Shown: positions 1 to 6,193, numbered from the stretch's first letter. The stretch: DNA of 6,904 bases from Planctomycetota bacterium (GCA_024278415.1 JAJRTI010001001.1:1-6904), one strand, 5' to 3'. Made by a program: numbers and translations. Notes: generated by a model from the letters alone, not told the origin.

Positions 1-59
1 CAGGGTTGCGAGCTTCGCTCGCGAACCCTGGGCTGATATCCGGAATCCCGTTGGGATTC
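1..59. repeat. Paired short hairpins, REP-like intergenic element (cut by window edge)
   Basis: Two inverted repeats lie close together. The first pairs CAGGGTT (1-7) with AACCCTG (24-30) and GCGAGC (8-13) with GCTCGC (17-22), leaving a TTC loop and a single bulged G at 23. The second is a perfect 7-bp stem, GAATCCC (43-49) and GGGATTC (53-59), with a GTT loop. A 12-base linker separates them. No T-tract follows either stem, so they do not look like simple intrinsic terminators, although the first could end an upstream transcript. The two-hairpin arrangement resembles interspersed palindromic (REP/BIME-type) elements. That reading is inference, because only one copy is visible and the element may extend left of the window. 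Confidence 0.6.
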
Positions 60-156
60 AGATACCCCAACACGCGGCATTGCACGGAAGCTTTGACAGT
101 ATTCCGGGTACCCGACTGTTGTACTTGGCTGAAGTGTTACAAATGAATCTTCGGCG

Positions 157-198
157 CTCGTGTTCTTTGTGCGGATTCGTGTCTTGGTGTCTTTGTAG
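157..198. repeat. Degenerate G/T-rich short repeat
   Basis: This stretch repeats variants of TCGTGTCTT and TGTCTTTGT: CTCGTGTTCTTTGTG at 157-171, TTCGTGTCTTGGTG at 176-189 and TGTCTTTGTAG at 188-198. The strand is strongly T/G-biased, unlike the GC-balanced genes. It carries no coding signal. It could be a decayed intergenic repeat or a simple-sequence expansion. No function can be assigned from one copy. Confidence 0.4.
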
Positions 199-270
199 CC
201 TCTGGGGTCGGTCCTGGCCCACAGGAAACAGTGAGGAAGCCAGATTTTCCTTCCGGTTGGAATTCGAGGA

Positions 271-279
271 TGTTATAGT
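271..279 (+). promoter_or_regulatory. Possible extended -10 promoter element for the pseudopilin-like gene
   Basis: The sequence TGTTATAGT matches an extended -10 element (TG, one base, then TATAGT, 5 of 6 to the TATAAT consensus). Transcription would begin near 286, about 50 bases before the ATG at 339. No good -35 hexamer lies at 16-18 bases upstream, which extended -10 promoters can tolerate. The assignment rests on this motif alone, and promoter consensus in the likely host phylum is less certain than in Proteobacteria. Confidence 0.35.
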
Positions 280-338
280 GTGCGCCTATCTACGTCAACC
301 GCCGACAGTGGACTTCCACAGCTAAGGAGCCTGTAGCC

Positions 339-944
339 ATGAGACGCGCACTGCTTCGCCGGGATGGAATGACGCTCCTCGATCTGCTCACGACCATGAC
401 GATCATGTCGGTGCTCGCGTCCGTGACGCTGGGCACGGTCTTGCAGACGAAGAAGTATGGGGGCCGCGTGGCGTGCCTGCGCAACCTGCGCGAGTTGTAC
501 CTGTCGTTCGTGCTGTACACCGACGACAACAAGGGCGTTTTGCCCAGGCTCATTGGCGGCACGTGGGTCGACCAGATGGCGGCCGGAGGGCAGATCGACG
601 ACACGAACGAGCACCTGCTGGTCTGCCCCACCGACCCGACGCCCCTCTTCCGGCACGGCTACCTCGTGAGCTATGCAGGCAATTGCTGGATGAGCAAGAA
701 GTCCCTGGCCGGCTTGAACAGGCCTGGCTCGAGGATGCTGATCGGTGACATGGGCGACGACATTCACGGCCTGTCCGTGCACTGTGCACGCTGTGGGGAG
801 AACTTTGGCGAAGAGGGCTTCCGGCACGGTGGCAAGAAGGCAAACTTCCTCTTCCCCGACGGACATGCCGAGAGCGTCAAGAAGAAGCAGCTCAACGACA
901 AACTGTGGGCGGACGACACGACCTTCCCCAACAACTGCGAGTAG
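339..944 (+). CDS. Pseudopilin-like protein with type IV prepilin leader and H-X10-DG motif
   Basis: This 201-residue protein resembles the large family of prepilin-like (type II secretion pseudopilin-related) proteins abundant in Planctomycetota and relatives. The leader is short and basic (residues 1-10, ending D9-G10), followed by MTLLDLL and a hydrophobic helix at about 11-35. Prepilin peptidase would cut after G10; the usual Glu5 of the mature protein is Asp (D15). The head has C46 in a CLRNLREL segment, a CPTDP motif (C96), SYAGN (111-115) and, near the end, HGGKKANFLFPDGH (163-176). This last resembles the family's H-X9-DG signature but has ten residues between H163 and D174. An added H148-C149-x2-C152 motif lies at 148-152. 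The ATG is preceded by TAAGGAG (323-329) with a 9-base spacer. The protein is likely anchored in or exported across the inner membrane; its substrate or fibre is unknown. The FHA/HEAT gene follows after 33 bases and may be cotranscribed. Confidence 0.87.
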   Translation: MRRALLRRDGMTLLDLLTTMTIMSVLASVTLGTVLQTKKYGGRVACLRNLRELYLSFVLYTDDNKGVLPRLIGGTWVDQMAAGGQIDDTNEHLLVCPTDPTPLFRHGYLVSYAGNCWMSKKSLAGLNRPGSRMLIGDMGDDIHGLSVHCARCGENFGEEGFRHGGKKANFLFPDGHAESVKKKQLNDKLWADDTTFPNNCE

Positions 945-977
945 CCCCGCGGCTCAGTTGCTCCACGGGATCGCACG

Positions 978-2759
978 ATGTTGCCGCGGCTAGTTATCAT
1001 CAGAGGGGGCGAACGAGGGGCCGAGTACACGCTTCGGCCCGGGCGCCCCATCACCATCGGACGCGCGGCCGACGCCAGAATCGCGCTCGACGCGCGTTAC
1101 GTCTCCCACTACCACTGCTCCGTGGTTCTCGGCGAGGGGGTCTGCTTCGTCGCGGACATGCTCAGCCAAAACGGCACGTTCGTGAACCACCAGCGCACGG
1201 ACTTCGCCAAACTGCACCACGGCGACGTGATCCAAGTGGGCCAGGCGCGGCTCAGGTTCCTGTGGCCCGGCGCGGCCGAGGCCAAGACATCAGCCCCTGA
1301 CAACTCGTGGGATGAGCCCGAGGCCCAGGCCGCCAACCACGGGAAGCTCGTGCTTACGGCCGGCGCCGGCCAAGAGGCGGAGTTCTGCCTCCCCACCGAT
1401 CGCGTGCTCACCATCGGCCGTGCCGCGCACGCCGACCTCTGGTTGCCCATCAAGTCCGTGTCGCGCATCCACTGCGTGCTCGCCCACGACGGCGAAACGT
1501 TCGTGCTGTCCGACGCACGCAGCGAAAACGGCACGCTCGTGAACGGCAAGCCAATCGAGTGCGCGGAACTGCACGACGGCGACGTGATCCAGCTCGGCCA
1601 TGCCCAACTCGTATTCAGTGGCTCCGCGGCCCAGCCTGAGGCAGAACCGGAGCCCCTCGACGCGGATGACGAGGACACGCAGGACGAAATCGTCGTCAGG
1701 CCCCCGGCCGCGCCGGCCGACGAGCGGACCGAAGCGAATGCGGGCGAGCCCAAGGCGCCCCTGCCGGACATTGCCGCGCATGAAACGTCGCCCATGATCG
1801 ACTTCGCGGCCGTGCGCGCCCGCGCCGGCCTCGACGCGGAAAAGCCCTCAGAGGCCGAGGCGCAAGAGCCGCTCGAGCAAGCCGCTCGCCAGCAAGAGCA
1901 ACGGTACAAGCTCAAGCCGGACAACCCTGAGGCGCTGCGCCGGGACGTAGTCTGCACCGAGTGCCATCACCGCTTCGTCTTCGCGCCGTACGAGGGCAAG
2001 CGCTCCCTCAAATGCCCCCGATGCGACGGGCTTGGCGTGTCGCTGAGCTTTCTTCAAGAGTGGGAGGCGGAGCAAGCGCTCAAGAGGCGGCGCCGGTACA
2101 TGCACATCGGCGCCGTGGCCGCGTCGGCCCTGCTGTGCGTAGGCCTGGGGCTCGTGTACGGGCTGCGCCCCAGCCAGTGCGCCATCGCGGACGTGGAAAT
2201 GGTCGTCGACGCCCAAGGCAATCCCGTGGGCGAGGACGTGGCCGCCCTAGGCAGCACAAACCCCAAGGCGCGCAGGAGGGCCATCCAGCACTTCGTGCAG
2301 CAGGGCTCCGACGCGATCCGTCCCCTGGTGACCGGGCTCGAATCGAATAGCCGCATCGTACGCTTGAGCGCCGCGTACACGCTGAGCAAGATTGGCACGG
2401 AGAAGTCCGGCGACGCGCTCATGGGCCACATCCAGCATCGCGACCCCGAAGTGCGCTACCAGATCATCGACGCGTTGGAGGCCATGGGAGACAAGCGCGC
2501 CGCGGAGCCGATCATGGACCGGCTCCAAGACCGAGCCCCGCCCGTACGCGCGAAGGCCGCCGAGGCGATCGGAACACTCGGCGACGAGCGTGCGTTGCCG
2601 CGGCTGCGCCGGTTGATCAGCGATAGGGACACGCGCACGCGGCGCCATGCGATCCGAGCCATGGAGAAGATCATGGGGCAAGATCTATTCGTAGCCAAGC
2701 GCGGGGGGAAACTGATTGTGCGGCCCAGACGCGCCTCCGACCCCCCACCAGAGGACTAA
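978..2759 (+). CDS. Tandem-FHA, zinc-ribbon, single-span membrane protein with HEAT repeats
   Basis: This 593-residue protein appears to be a signalling or scaffold protein. FHA domain 1 (about 5-96) shows G28-R29, S43-x2-H46 and N65-G66-T67. FHA domain 2 (about 122-214) shows G147-R148, S162-x2-H165 and N184-G185-T186. These are the residues FHA domains use to bind phosphothreonine, so both look functional. An acidic, Pro/Ala-rich linker (215-305) precedes a zinc ribbon with C326-x2-C329 and C346-x2-C349. The basic run KRRRR (369-373) and a membrane span (about 375-397) place the FHA domains and ribbon in the cytoplasm and the C-terminus outside. The C-terminal part carries five HEAT/PBS-lyase-type repeats, with the conserved V/A/T-R pair at 431, 461, 492, 523 and 554 (period 30-31). 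The ATG has only a weak GGGA (967-970) upstream. Partner Ser/Thr kinases are expected but not in the window. The exact architecture is not one I can name, so no symbol is given. Confidence 0.93.
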   Translation: MLPRLVIIRGGERGAEYTLRPGRPITIGRAADARIALDARYVSHYHCSVVLGEGVCFVADMLSQNGTFVNHQRTDFAKLHHGDVIQVGQARLRFLWPGAAEAKTSAPDNSWDEPEAQAANHGKLVLTAGAGQEAEFCLPTDRVLTIGRAAHADLWLPIKSVSRIHCVLAHDGETFVLSDARSENGTLVNGKPIECAELHDGDVIQLGHAQLVFSGSAAQPEAEPEPLDADDEDTQDEIVVRPPAAPADERTEANAGEPKAPLPDIAAHETSPMIDFAAVRARAGLDAEKPSEAEAQEPLEQAARQQEQRYKLKPDNPEALRRDVVCTECHHRFVFAPYEGKRSLKCPRCDGLGVSLSFLQEWEAEQALKRRRRYMHIGAVAASALLCVGLGLVYGLRPSQCAIADVEMVVDAQGNPVGEDVAALGSTNPKARRRAIQHFVQQGSDAIRPLVTGLESNSRIVRLSAAYTLSKIGTEKSGDALMGHIQHRDPEVRYQIIDALEAMGDKRAAEPIMDRLQDRAPPVRAKAAEAIGTLGDERALPRLRRLISDRDTRTRRHAIRAMEKIMGQDLFVAKRGGKLIVRPRRASDPPPED

Positions 2760-2912
2760 GTACACCATTCCTCAGGTCCGTATAGCCTTTGCCGCCCCTG
2801 CCGCTTCCGAGGCGTCCGCCTGTCCGTGAGGGCGGAATGATGGAATGCGCTGCCTCGCACCACACCATTCCATTCTTCCACCATTCCATTCTTCCATTCT
2901 TCCCCCTCCGCC
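2760..2912. other. Spacer with hairpin and repeats between the FHA/HEAT and beta-helix genes
   Basis: No gene is supported here. The spacer begins with one copy of ACCATTCC (2764-2771) and ends with the tandem ACCATTCC/ATTCTTCC block. Between them are a hairpin TCCGCC (2815-2820) with GGCGGA (2831-2836) around a 10-base loop, and ATGGAATG (2840-2847), which can pair with CATTCCAT (2866-2873). The hairpins lack a T-tract. The pyrimidine-rich end leaves the following gene without a recognisable Shine-Dalgarno sequence. The spacer may be an inserted repeat element, or a leader that controls translation of the downstream pair by folding; the sequence does not decide between these. Confidence 0.6.
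2864..2903. repeat. Perfect 16-bp tandem direct repeat plus half unit
   Basis: ACCATTCCATTCTTCC occurs twice in direct succession (2864-2879 and 2880-2895) with no mismatch, followed by the half unit ATTCTTCC (2896-2903). Each unit is itself built from two related 8-mers. A further ACCATTCC lies at 2764-2771. The repeat ends nine bases before the GTG start of the next gene, in the place where a ribosome binding site would be expected. The strand is almost purely pyrimidine plus A, unlike the neighbouring coding sequence. Confidence 0.9.
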
Positions 2913-4022
2913 GTGACACGCACACACCTCAGCACCATCCTTGCCCTCGCCGTCGCGGCCGCCATCGCCGCCATCGCCTGGCCCAAAAAGCCCCCTGCCG
3001 CGCCAGCCGACGTGGCGCTCGAAGGCAACGCCATCGTCGTGAACGGCCGCGGCCTCACCCTCCAAGCCATCGCCGCAAAGTTGGGCGACCCGGCCGTGCT
3101 CTCCTACGACGCGGACACGCGCACCGCCATTGCCAATGCAAGCTTCATGATCAACGGAGGCCTGACGATCGGCCGGCCCGGCGACGCGGCATTCAAGGAA
3201 ACACTCGAACTCAACACCGGCGCGTGCGGCCAACTCAATGTCGTCGTGGCCGAATCCGGAACGCTCGCCATCCACCACTCCACGCTCGCGACCACCAGCC
3301 GCATCGTCACCGAAGAGGCCTGCACGCGCGGCTACACGCTCTTCTGCAAGGGCCGCCTCGAAGTGGAACACAGCGACGTGACCTACATGTCCGGCAGCTA
3401 CAGCCGCACCCTGTGGGGCCAGGCCCGCGCGCGGCTCGTGGACAGCACCTTCTGCTTCAACGACGGCAACGCGGCCTCCTTCTTCGAGACCGACGGCCGG
3501 CGCCTCCACATCGAGCGCTGCACGTTCTCCAGCCAAGGCAACTGGGGCATCATCGTGCGCGGCAAACGCGGCGCGCCCCTCCGCCTCGTGGACTGCGCGC
3601 TGTCGGGCACAGCCGGAGACGTGCTCAATGCCGGCGACGGAGCCCAGGTGCATCTAGTCGACTGCCGATTCGACAAGAACCGCATCCGCTTCTCACAGCT
3701 CACCGGCTCCGTGGCCGTGAAATGGCGCATCAAGGTCCGCACAGTGGACGCCGGCGCCGGCAAGCCCCTCGCGGGCGTGGCCGTGCGCGCGGCCAGCGCC
3801 GCTGGGACGGCGATCCGCGAATCGGTCGAAAGCAAGACCGGCCCCGATGGCGCGTGCGTGCTCGAATTGACCGAATTCGTCGCCCGCCCCTCGGCCAAGA
3901 CGCGGCAAGACGGTGTGAACAACGCCACGCCGCACACCATCGCCGCCGCGGGAGCATCCGCACGGATCGATCTCAAGAACGCAGGGCAAGAAGTGGTGCT
4001 GCGCCTCGGGGCCGCGCCATGA
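2913..4022 (+). CDS. Exported Cys-rich parallel beta-helix protein with C-terminal carboxypeptidase-regulatory-like domain
   Basis: No named family was recognised. The 369-residue protein opens with a signal peptide or signal anchor (hydrophobic 8-23, followed by PKKPP). Residues about 70-265 look like a right-handed parallel beta-helix: short strands ending in an h-x-Ser/Cys-x-hydrophobic turn recur as HHSTL (S123), EHSDV (S154), VDSTF (S178), ERCTF (C203), VDCAL (C228) and VDCRF (C251), with spacings of 31, 24, 25, 25 and 23. Eight cysteines are present (105, 137, 145, 181, 203, 228, 251, 315). Residues about 268-367 resemble a carboxypeptidase regulatory-like beta-sandwich (IKVRTVDAGAGKPLAGVAV, then GPDGACVLEL). 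Beta-helix proteins are often sugar-binding, polysaccharide-cleaving or surface proteins, but no catalytic motif was identified. The start is GTG; no ATG lies between the upstream in-frame stop (2838) and 2913, and no Shine-Dalgarno sequence is visible. Its TGA overlaps the next ATG, indicating translational coupling. Confidence 0.85.
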   Translation: MTRTHLSTILALAVAAAIAAIAWPKKPPAAPADVALEGNAIVVNGRGLTLQAIAAKLGDPAVLSYDADTRTAIANASFMINGGLTIGRPGDAAFKETLELNTGACGQLNVVVAESGTLAIHHSTLATTSRIVTEEACTRGYTLFCKGRLEVEHSDVTYMSGSYSRTLWGQARARLVDSTFCFNDGNAASFFETDGRRLHIERCTFSSQGNWGIIVRGKRGAPLRLVDCALSGTAGDVLNAGDGAQVHLVDCRFDKNRIRFSQLTGSVAVKWRIKVRTVDAGAGKPLAGVAVRAASAAGTAIRESVESKTGPDGACVLELTEFVARPSAKTRQDGVNNATPHTIAAAGASARIDLKNAGQEVVLRLGAAP

Positions 4023-6064
4023 CGCGCCGGCTCCTGATCGCCTGCTGCTTGGGGATCGCGGGGAGCGCGCAAGCCCAACAGGCCGCGCCCATACTCCGCA
4101 TGCTCCAAACCGGGCAGATCACGCCAGGGCAAGTGCTGCGCATGGTCCAAGGCCGGCAGGAAGTCGTAAACGCGTCCTCCCTGCCCACACCCATCGCCCT
4201 CTCCTCTTTCCAGCGCGAAGTGCTCGCGTTCGCCCGGCAGTGTGCAGCCCAGCCTCGTTCGCCACTTCGCGCGTTCGCTCTCCACGTCCTCGCCCGGCTC
4301 GGCAGCCGGCAGGACGTGGCGCTCGTTCGCCCCTACCTCGGCGCCGACAACGTGCGGCTGCGCCTGGCCGCCATGACCGCGCTCTGGCTCCTGAACCCCG
4401 CGGCCGGCCGCGGGCACGCGCGCAACAGGCTCACCGCCCCCTCCCCCCTCATCGTGCGCAACGCACTGCGCATCTTCACGGCCAGGCCCGACGACCGAGT
4501 CGATCTGGACGACGAAGCCGGAGCGGACCGCGCGCCCATGCCCGTGTACGTGGGCGAGCTTCCATGCTGCAATCCCGAAAGGGTGGAACAAGACGAGCGA
4601 GATGCCACGCGCGAAGCCGTCGCCGCGGCCCAAGCGCTGGCCCAACACCCCAGCCCCATCGTGCGACGCGAGGTGTGCGCCGTGCTCCTGAGCTTCGAGG
4701 TGCGCCAAGACTACTCGGCCTTTCTGCCAACGCTCCTCTCGGCCCGCGGCGGCAGTCCGGCCGCCCAGCGTGTGCTCCGCGTCCTACGGCAACGCTGGCC
4801 GCGCGTGCCCGCCGAGTTCTGGCCGCTGCTCAGGCGCGAGTGCCGGGGCGGGAACAGGCCCGCGGCCTTGCCGCTTGTCCCGCGCGTCGACGCGGACGCG
4901 GTCCCATTCAGAAGCCGCGCGGAGCGCCGCGAGTTCGAGCAGCTCAGGCAGCAGGCCTTGGCCCCACGCACTCAGCCAGCAACCACCGATCGCACCGGCT
5001 ACTCCCTCGCGTTCTTCTACCAACGCGGCTGTGGCCAATGCCAGCACGTGCACAAGTGGATCGTGCGGCTCGCCAACGAAATCCCCGATCTCCGCGTTCG
5101 CCGATATGACATCCGCCAGATGGATGCCGCGGTGCTCAACGAAATCCTCTCCGAACGCATGGAGCTGCCCAACCGGAAGCGGCAGACGGCGCCGGCCGTG
5201 TTCACGTCGACTGGAGCATTGGTCGGTTCGGAGATCGACGAGGACCGCTTGCTGCGCCTCGTGCTCGCCTCGCGAGGCCAGCCTCCTCCATGGCCGCGAC
5301 GCGGCGCGGGATCCGAACTCGACGTAGCGGCCGCGCAGGAGCGCATCCAAGCGCGCTACGCCCGGCTCACCGCGCCGTGGGTCGTCGCCGCGGGGCTGGC
5401 CGACGGCGTCAACCCCTGCGCGTTCACCGTCATCATCTTCTTCCTCTCGTATCTCTACTACTTGGGCCGGGGCCGGGCCCAAGTCCTCATGGCTGGGCTG
5501 GCCTTCACGGCCGGCGTGTTCGCCACGTATCTCCTCGTGGGCTTCGGGTTACTCGGTGCGGTGCAAGCCCTCCGGGTCATGCCCGCGCTCTCGGCCGCTG
5601 TCTACTGGGCCACGGCCGGCCTCACGCTCGCCGCGGCCGTGCTGAGCCTGCGCGATGGGGTGCTCTGCCTGCGCGGCCAGTCCGACCGCATGGTTCTCAA
5701 ACTGCCTGCGGCCGCGCAGGGCGCCATCCACCGCGTCATCCGCACGCAAACTCGGCTGCGCACGATCGTCGCCGCCTCCCTTGTGGCCGGCTTTGCGGTG
5801 TCCCTGCTCGAATTGGCCTGCACGGGCCAGATCTACTTGCCCACGATCCTCTTCATCAGCAAGGGTCCCGCTCGCGGCGCGATGCTGCTTGTGCTCTACA
5901 ACGTCGCGTTTATCGCGCCGCTCCTTGCCATCTTTCTCCTCGCCTACTTCGGGTTGGGGTCCCAGGCCCTCGCCGGCTTCTTGCGCCGGCACGTCGCCGC
6001 TGCGAAATTCCTCATGGCCGGCATGTTCGCGGCGTTGTGCGTGCTGCTCGTGGTTTCGGTGTAG
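4019..6064 (+). CDS. HEAT-repeat, thioredoxin-like and CcdA/DsbD-type transmembrane electron-transfer fusion protein
   Basis: This 681-residue protein probably carries reducing equivalents from cytoplasmic thioredoxin through the membrane to its own periplasmic thioredoxin-like domain. A signal peptide (1-19, ending AQA) precedes HEAT-like helical repeats (about 60-260, for example SPLRAFALHVLARLG at 82-95 and SPIVRREVCAVL at 212-223). The thioredoxin-like domain (about 327-415) has C338-G-Q-C341 and a probable cis-proline at P392 (TAPAVF). The C-terminal part (about 452-681) is a CcdA/DsbD-beta-type domain of roughly six spans, with DGVNPCAF (C467) and LELACTGQIYLP (C601), the two cysteines expected to form its redox pair. 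In E. coli DsbD the thioredoxin domain follows the membrane domain; here it precedes it and a HEAT region is added. The start overlaps the beta-helix gene stop (ATGA). The same frame is open further upstream, but that part is Arg/Pro-rich shadow sequence and the signal peptide fixes the start at 4019. The substrate is unknown. Confidence 0.93.
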   Translation: MTRRLLIACCLGIAGSAQAQQAAPILRMLQTGQITPGQVLRMVQGRQEVVNASSLPTPIALSSFQREVLAFARQCAAQPRSPLRAFALHVLARLGSRQDVALVRPYLGADNVRLRLAAMTALWLLNPAAGRGHARNRLTAPSPLIVRNALRIFTARPDDRVDLDDEAGADRAPMPVYVGELPCCNPERVEQDERDATREAVAAAQALAQHPSPIVRREVCAVLLSFEVRQDYSAFLPTLLSARGGSPAAQRVLRVLRQRWPRVPAEFWPLLRRECRGGNRPAALPLVPRVDADAVPFRSRAERREFEQLRQQALAPRTQPATTDRTGYSLAFFYQRGCGQCQHVHKWIVRLANEIPDLRVRRYDIRQMDAAVLNEILSERMELPNRKRQTAPAVFTSTGALVGSEIDEDRLLRLVLASRGQPPPWPRRGAGSELDVAAAQERIQARYARLTAPWVVAAGLADGVNPCAFTVIIFFLSYLYYLGRGRAQVLMAGLAFTAGVFATYLLVGFGLLGAVQALRVMPALSAAVYWATAGLTLAAAVLSLRDGVLCLRGQSDRMVLKLPAAAQGAIHRVIRTQTRLRTIVAASLVAGFAVSLLELACTGQIYLPTILFISKGPARGAMLLVLYNVAFIAPLLAIFLLAYFGLGSQALAGFLRRHVAAAKFLMAGMFAALCVLLVVSV

Positions 6065-6091
6065 CGCATGTGGTGATGAGGGGACTGGTTT

Positions 6092-6128
6092 CTATCGGGG
6101 CGACTCGTTGCATTCCACGTGCCGATAG
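6092..6128. promoter_or_regulatory. Inverted repeat overlapping the hsdM promoter, possible operator
   Basis: CTATCGG (6092-6098) and CCGATAG (6122-6128) form a perfect 7-bp inverted repeat separated by 23 bases. The right arm lies between the proposed -35 and -10 boxes and the left arm just upstream of the -35. There is no following T-tract, so it is a poor terminator for the upstream gene. A regulator binding both arms, or a cruciform or RNA stem, is possible; no regulator gene is visible in the window. Confidence 0.4.
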
Positions 6129-6136
6129 CGCATAAT
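6108..6136 (+). promoter_or_regulatory. Probable sigma-70-type promoter for hsdM
   Basis: A -35-like TTGCAT (6108-6113) is followed after exactly 17 bases by CATAAT (6131-6136), which matches the -10 consensus at 5 of 6 positions. Transcription would start near 6143, giving a leader of about 57 bases before the TTG codon at 6200. The -35 keeps only the TTG half of the consensus. The spacing and the -10 match make this the best promoter candidate in the window. Confidence 0.5.
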
Positions 6137-6189
6137 CCGCGCAGGCTGTGTGGGTTAGGACATGTTTAGCCTCATAGCCAAGCACGAAC

Positions 6190-6193
6190 GGAG
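6190..6193 (+). promoter_or_regulatory. Ribosome binding site that fixes the TTG start of hsdM
   Basis: GGAG lies six bases upstream of TTG at 6200-6202. An in-frame TGA at 6194-6196 excludes any earlier start, and the next in-frame ATG falls well inside the HsdM N-terminal domain. The motif and the stop together select the TTG codon. Confidence 0.8.

Larger units (their letters stand above)
60..338. other. Non-coding region upstream of the pseudopilin-like gene
   Basis: No convincing gene is present. A short open frame at 80-325 has low-complexity Cys/Ser/Arg-rich content, no ribosome binding site and no recognisable motif. Composition is less GC-rich than the genes. Visible structure includes a 10-bp palindrome CGGGTACCCG (105-114) flanked by ACAGT (96-100) and ACTGT (115-119), a perfect -35-like hexamer TTGACA (93-98) with no good -10 partner, and a G/T-rich degenerate repeat (157-198). 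The likely promoter and ribosome binding site of the next gene are at the right end. Confidence 0.6.

Noticed and set aside
80..325. 81-residue plus-strand frame in the leader region
   Set aside because: It lacks a ribosome binding site, covers the degenerate G/T repeat and overlaps the likely promoter of the next gene.
945..977. Small stem AGCC/GGCT as a terminator between the pseudopilin and FHA/HEAT genes
   Set aside because: Only four base pairs and no T-tract; the 33-base gap is more consistent with cotranscription.
1109..1957. Minus-strand open frame of 282 residues
   Set aside because: It is the Ser/Ala/Trp-rich complement of the FHA-domain region, with no motif and no start signal.
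2772..3653. Minus-strand open frame of 293 residues
   Set aside because: It is antisense to the beta-helix gene, reads through the tandem repeat as a repetitive Glu/Gly/Trp/Met segment and has no recognisable domain.
2789..4018. In-frame upstream extension of the redox gene that would give a 1091-residue protein
   Set aside because: The extension is Arg/Pro/His-rich with no domain, runs through the tandem repeat and overlaps the beta-helix gene in another frame. The signal peptide at 4019 marks the true start.
4034..4045. Lipobox-like L-I-A-C at residues 6-9 of the redox protein
   Set aside because: The hydrophobic segment before C9 is too short for a lipoprotein signal, and AQA at 17-19 fits an ordinary signal peptidase site.
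3398..4708. Minus-strand open frame of 436 residues
   Set aside because: It is antisense to two well-supported genes, with low-complexity Ala/Arg/Gly content and no motif; such frames are common in GC-rich DNA.
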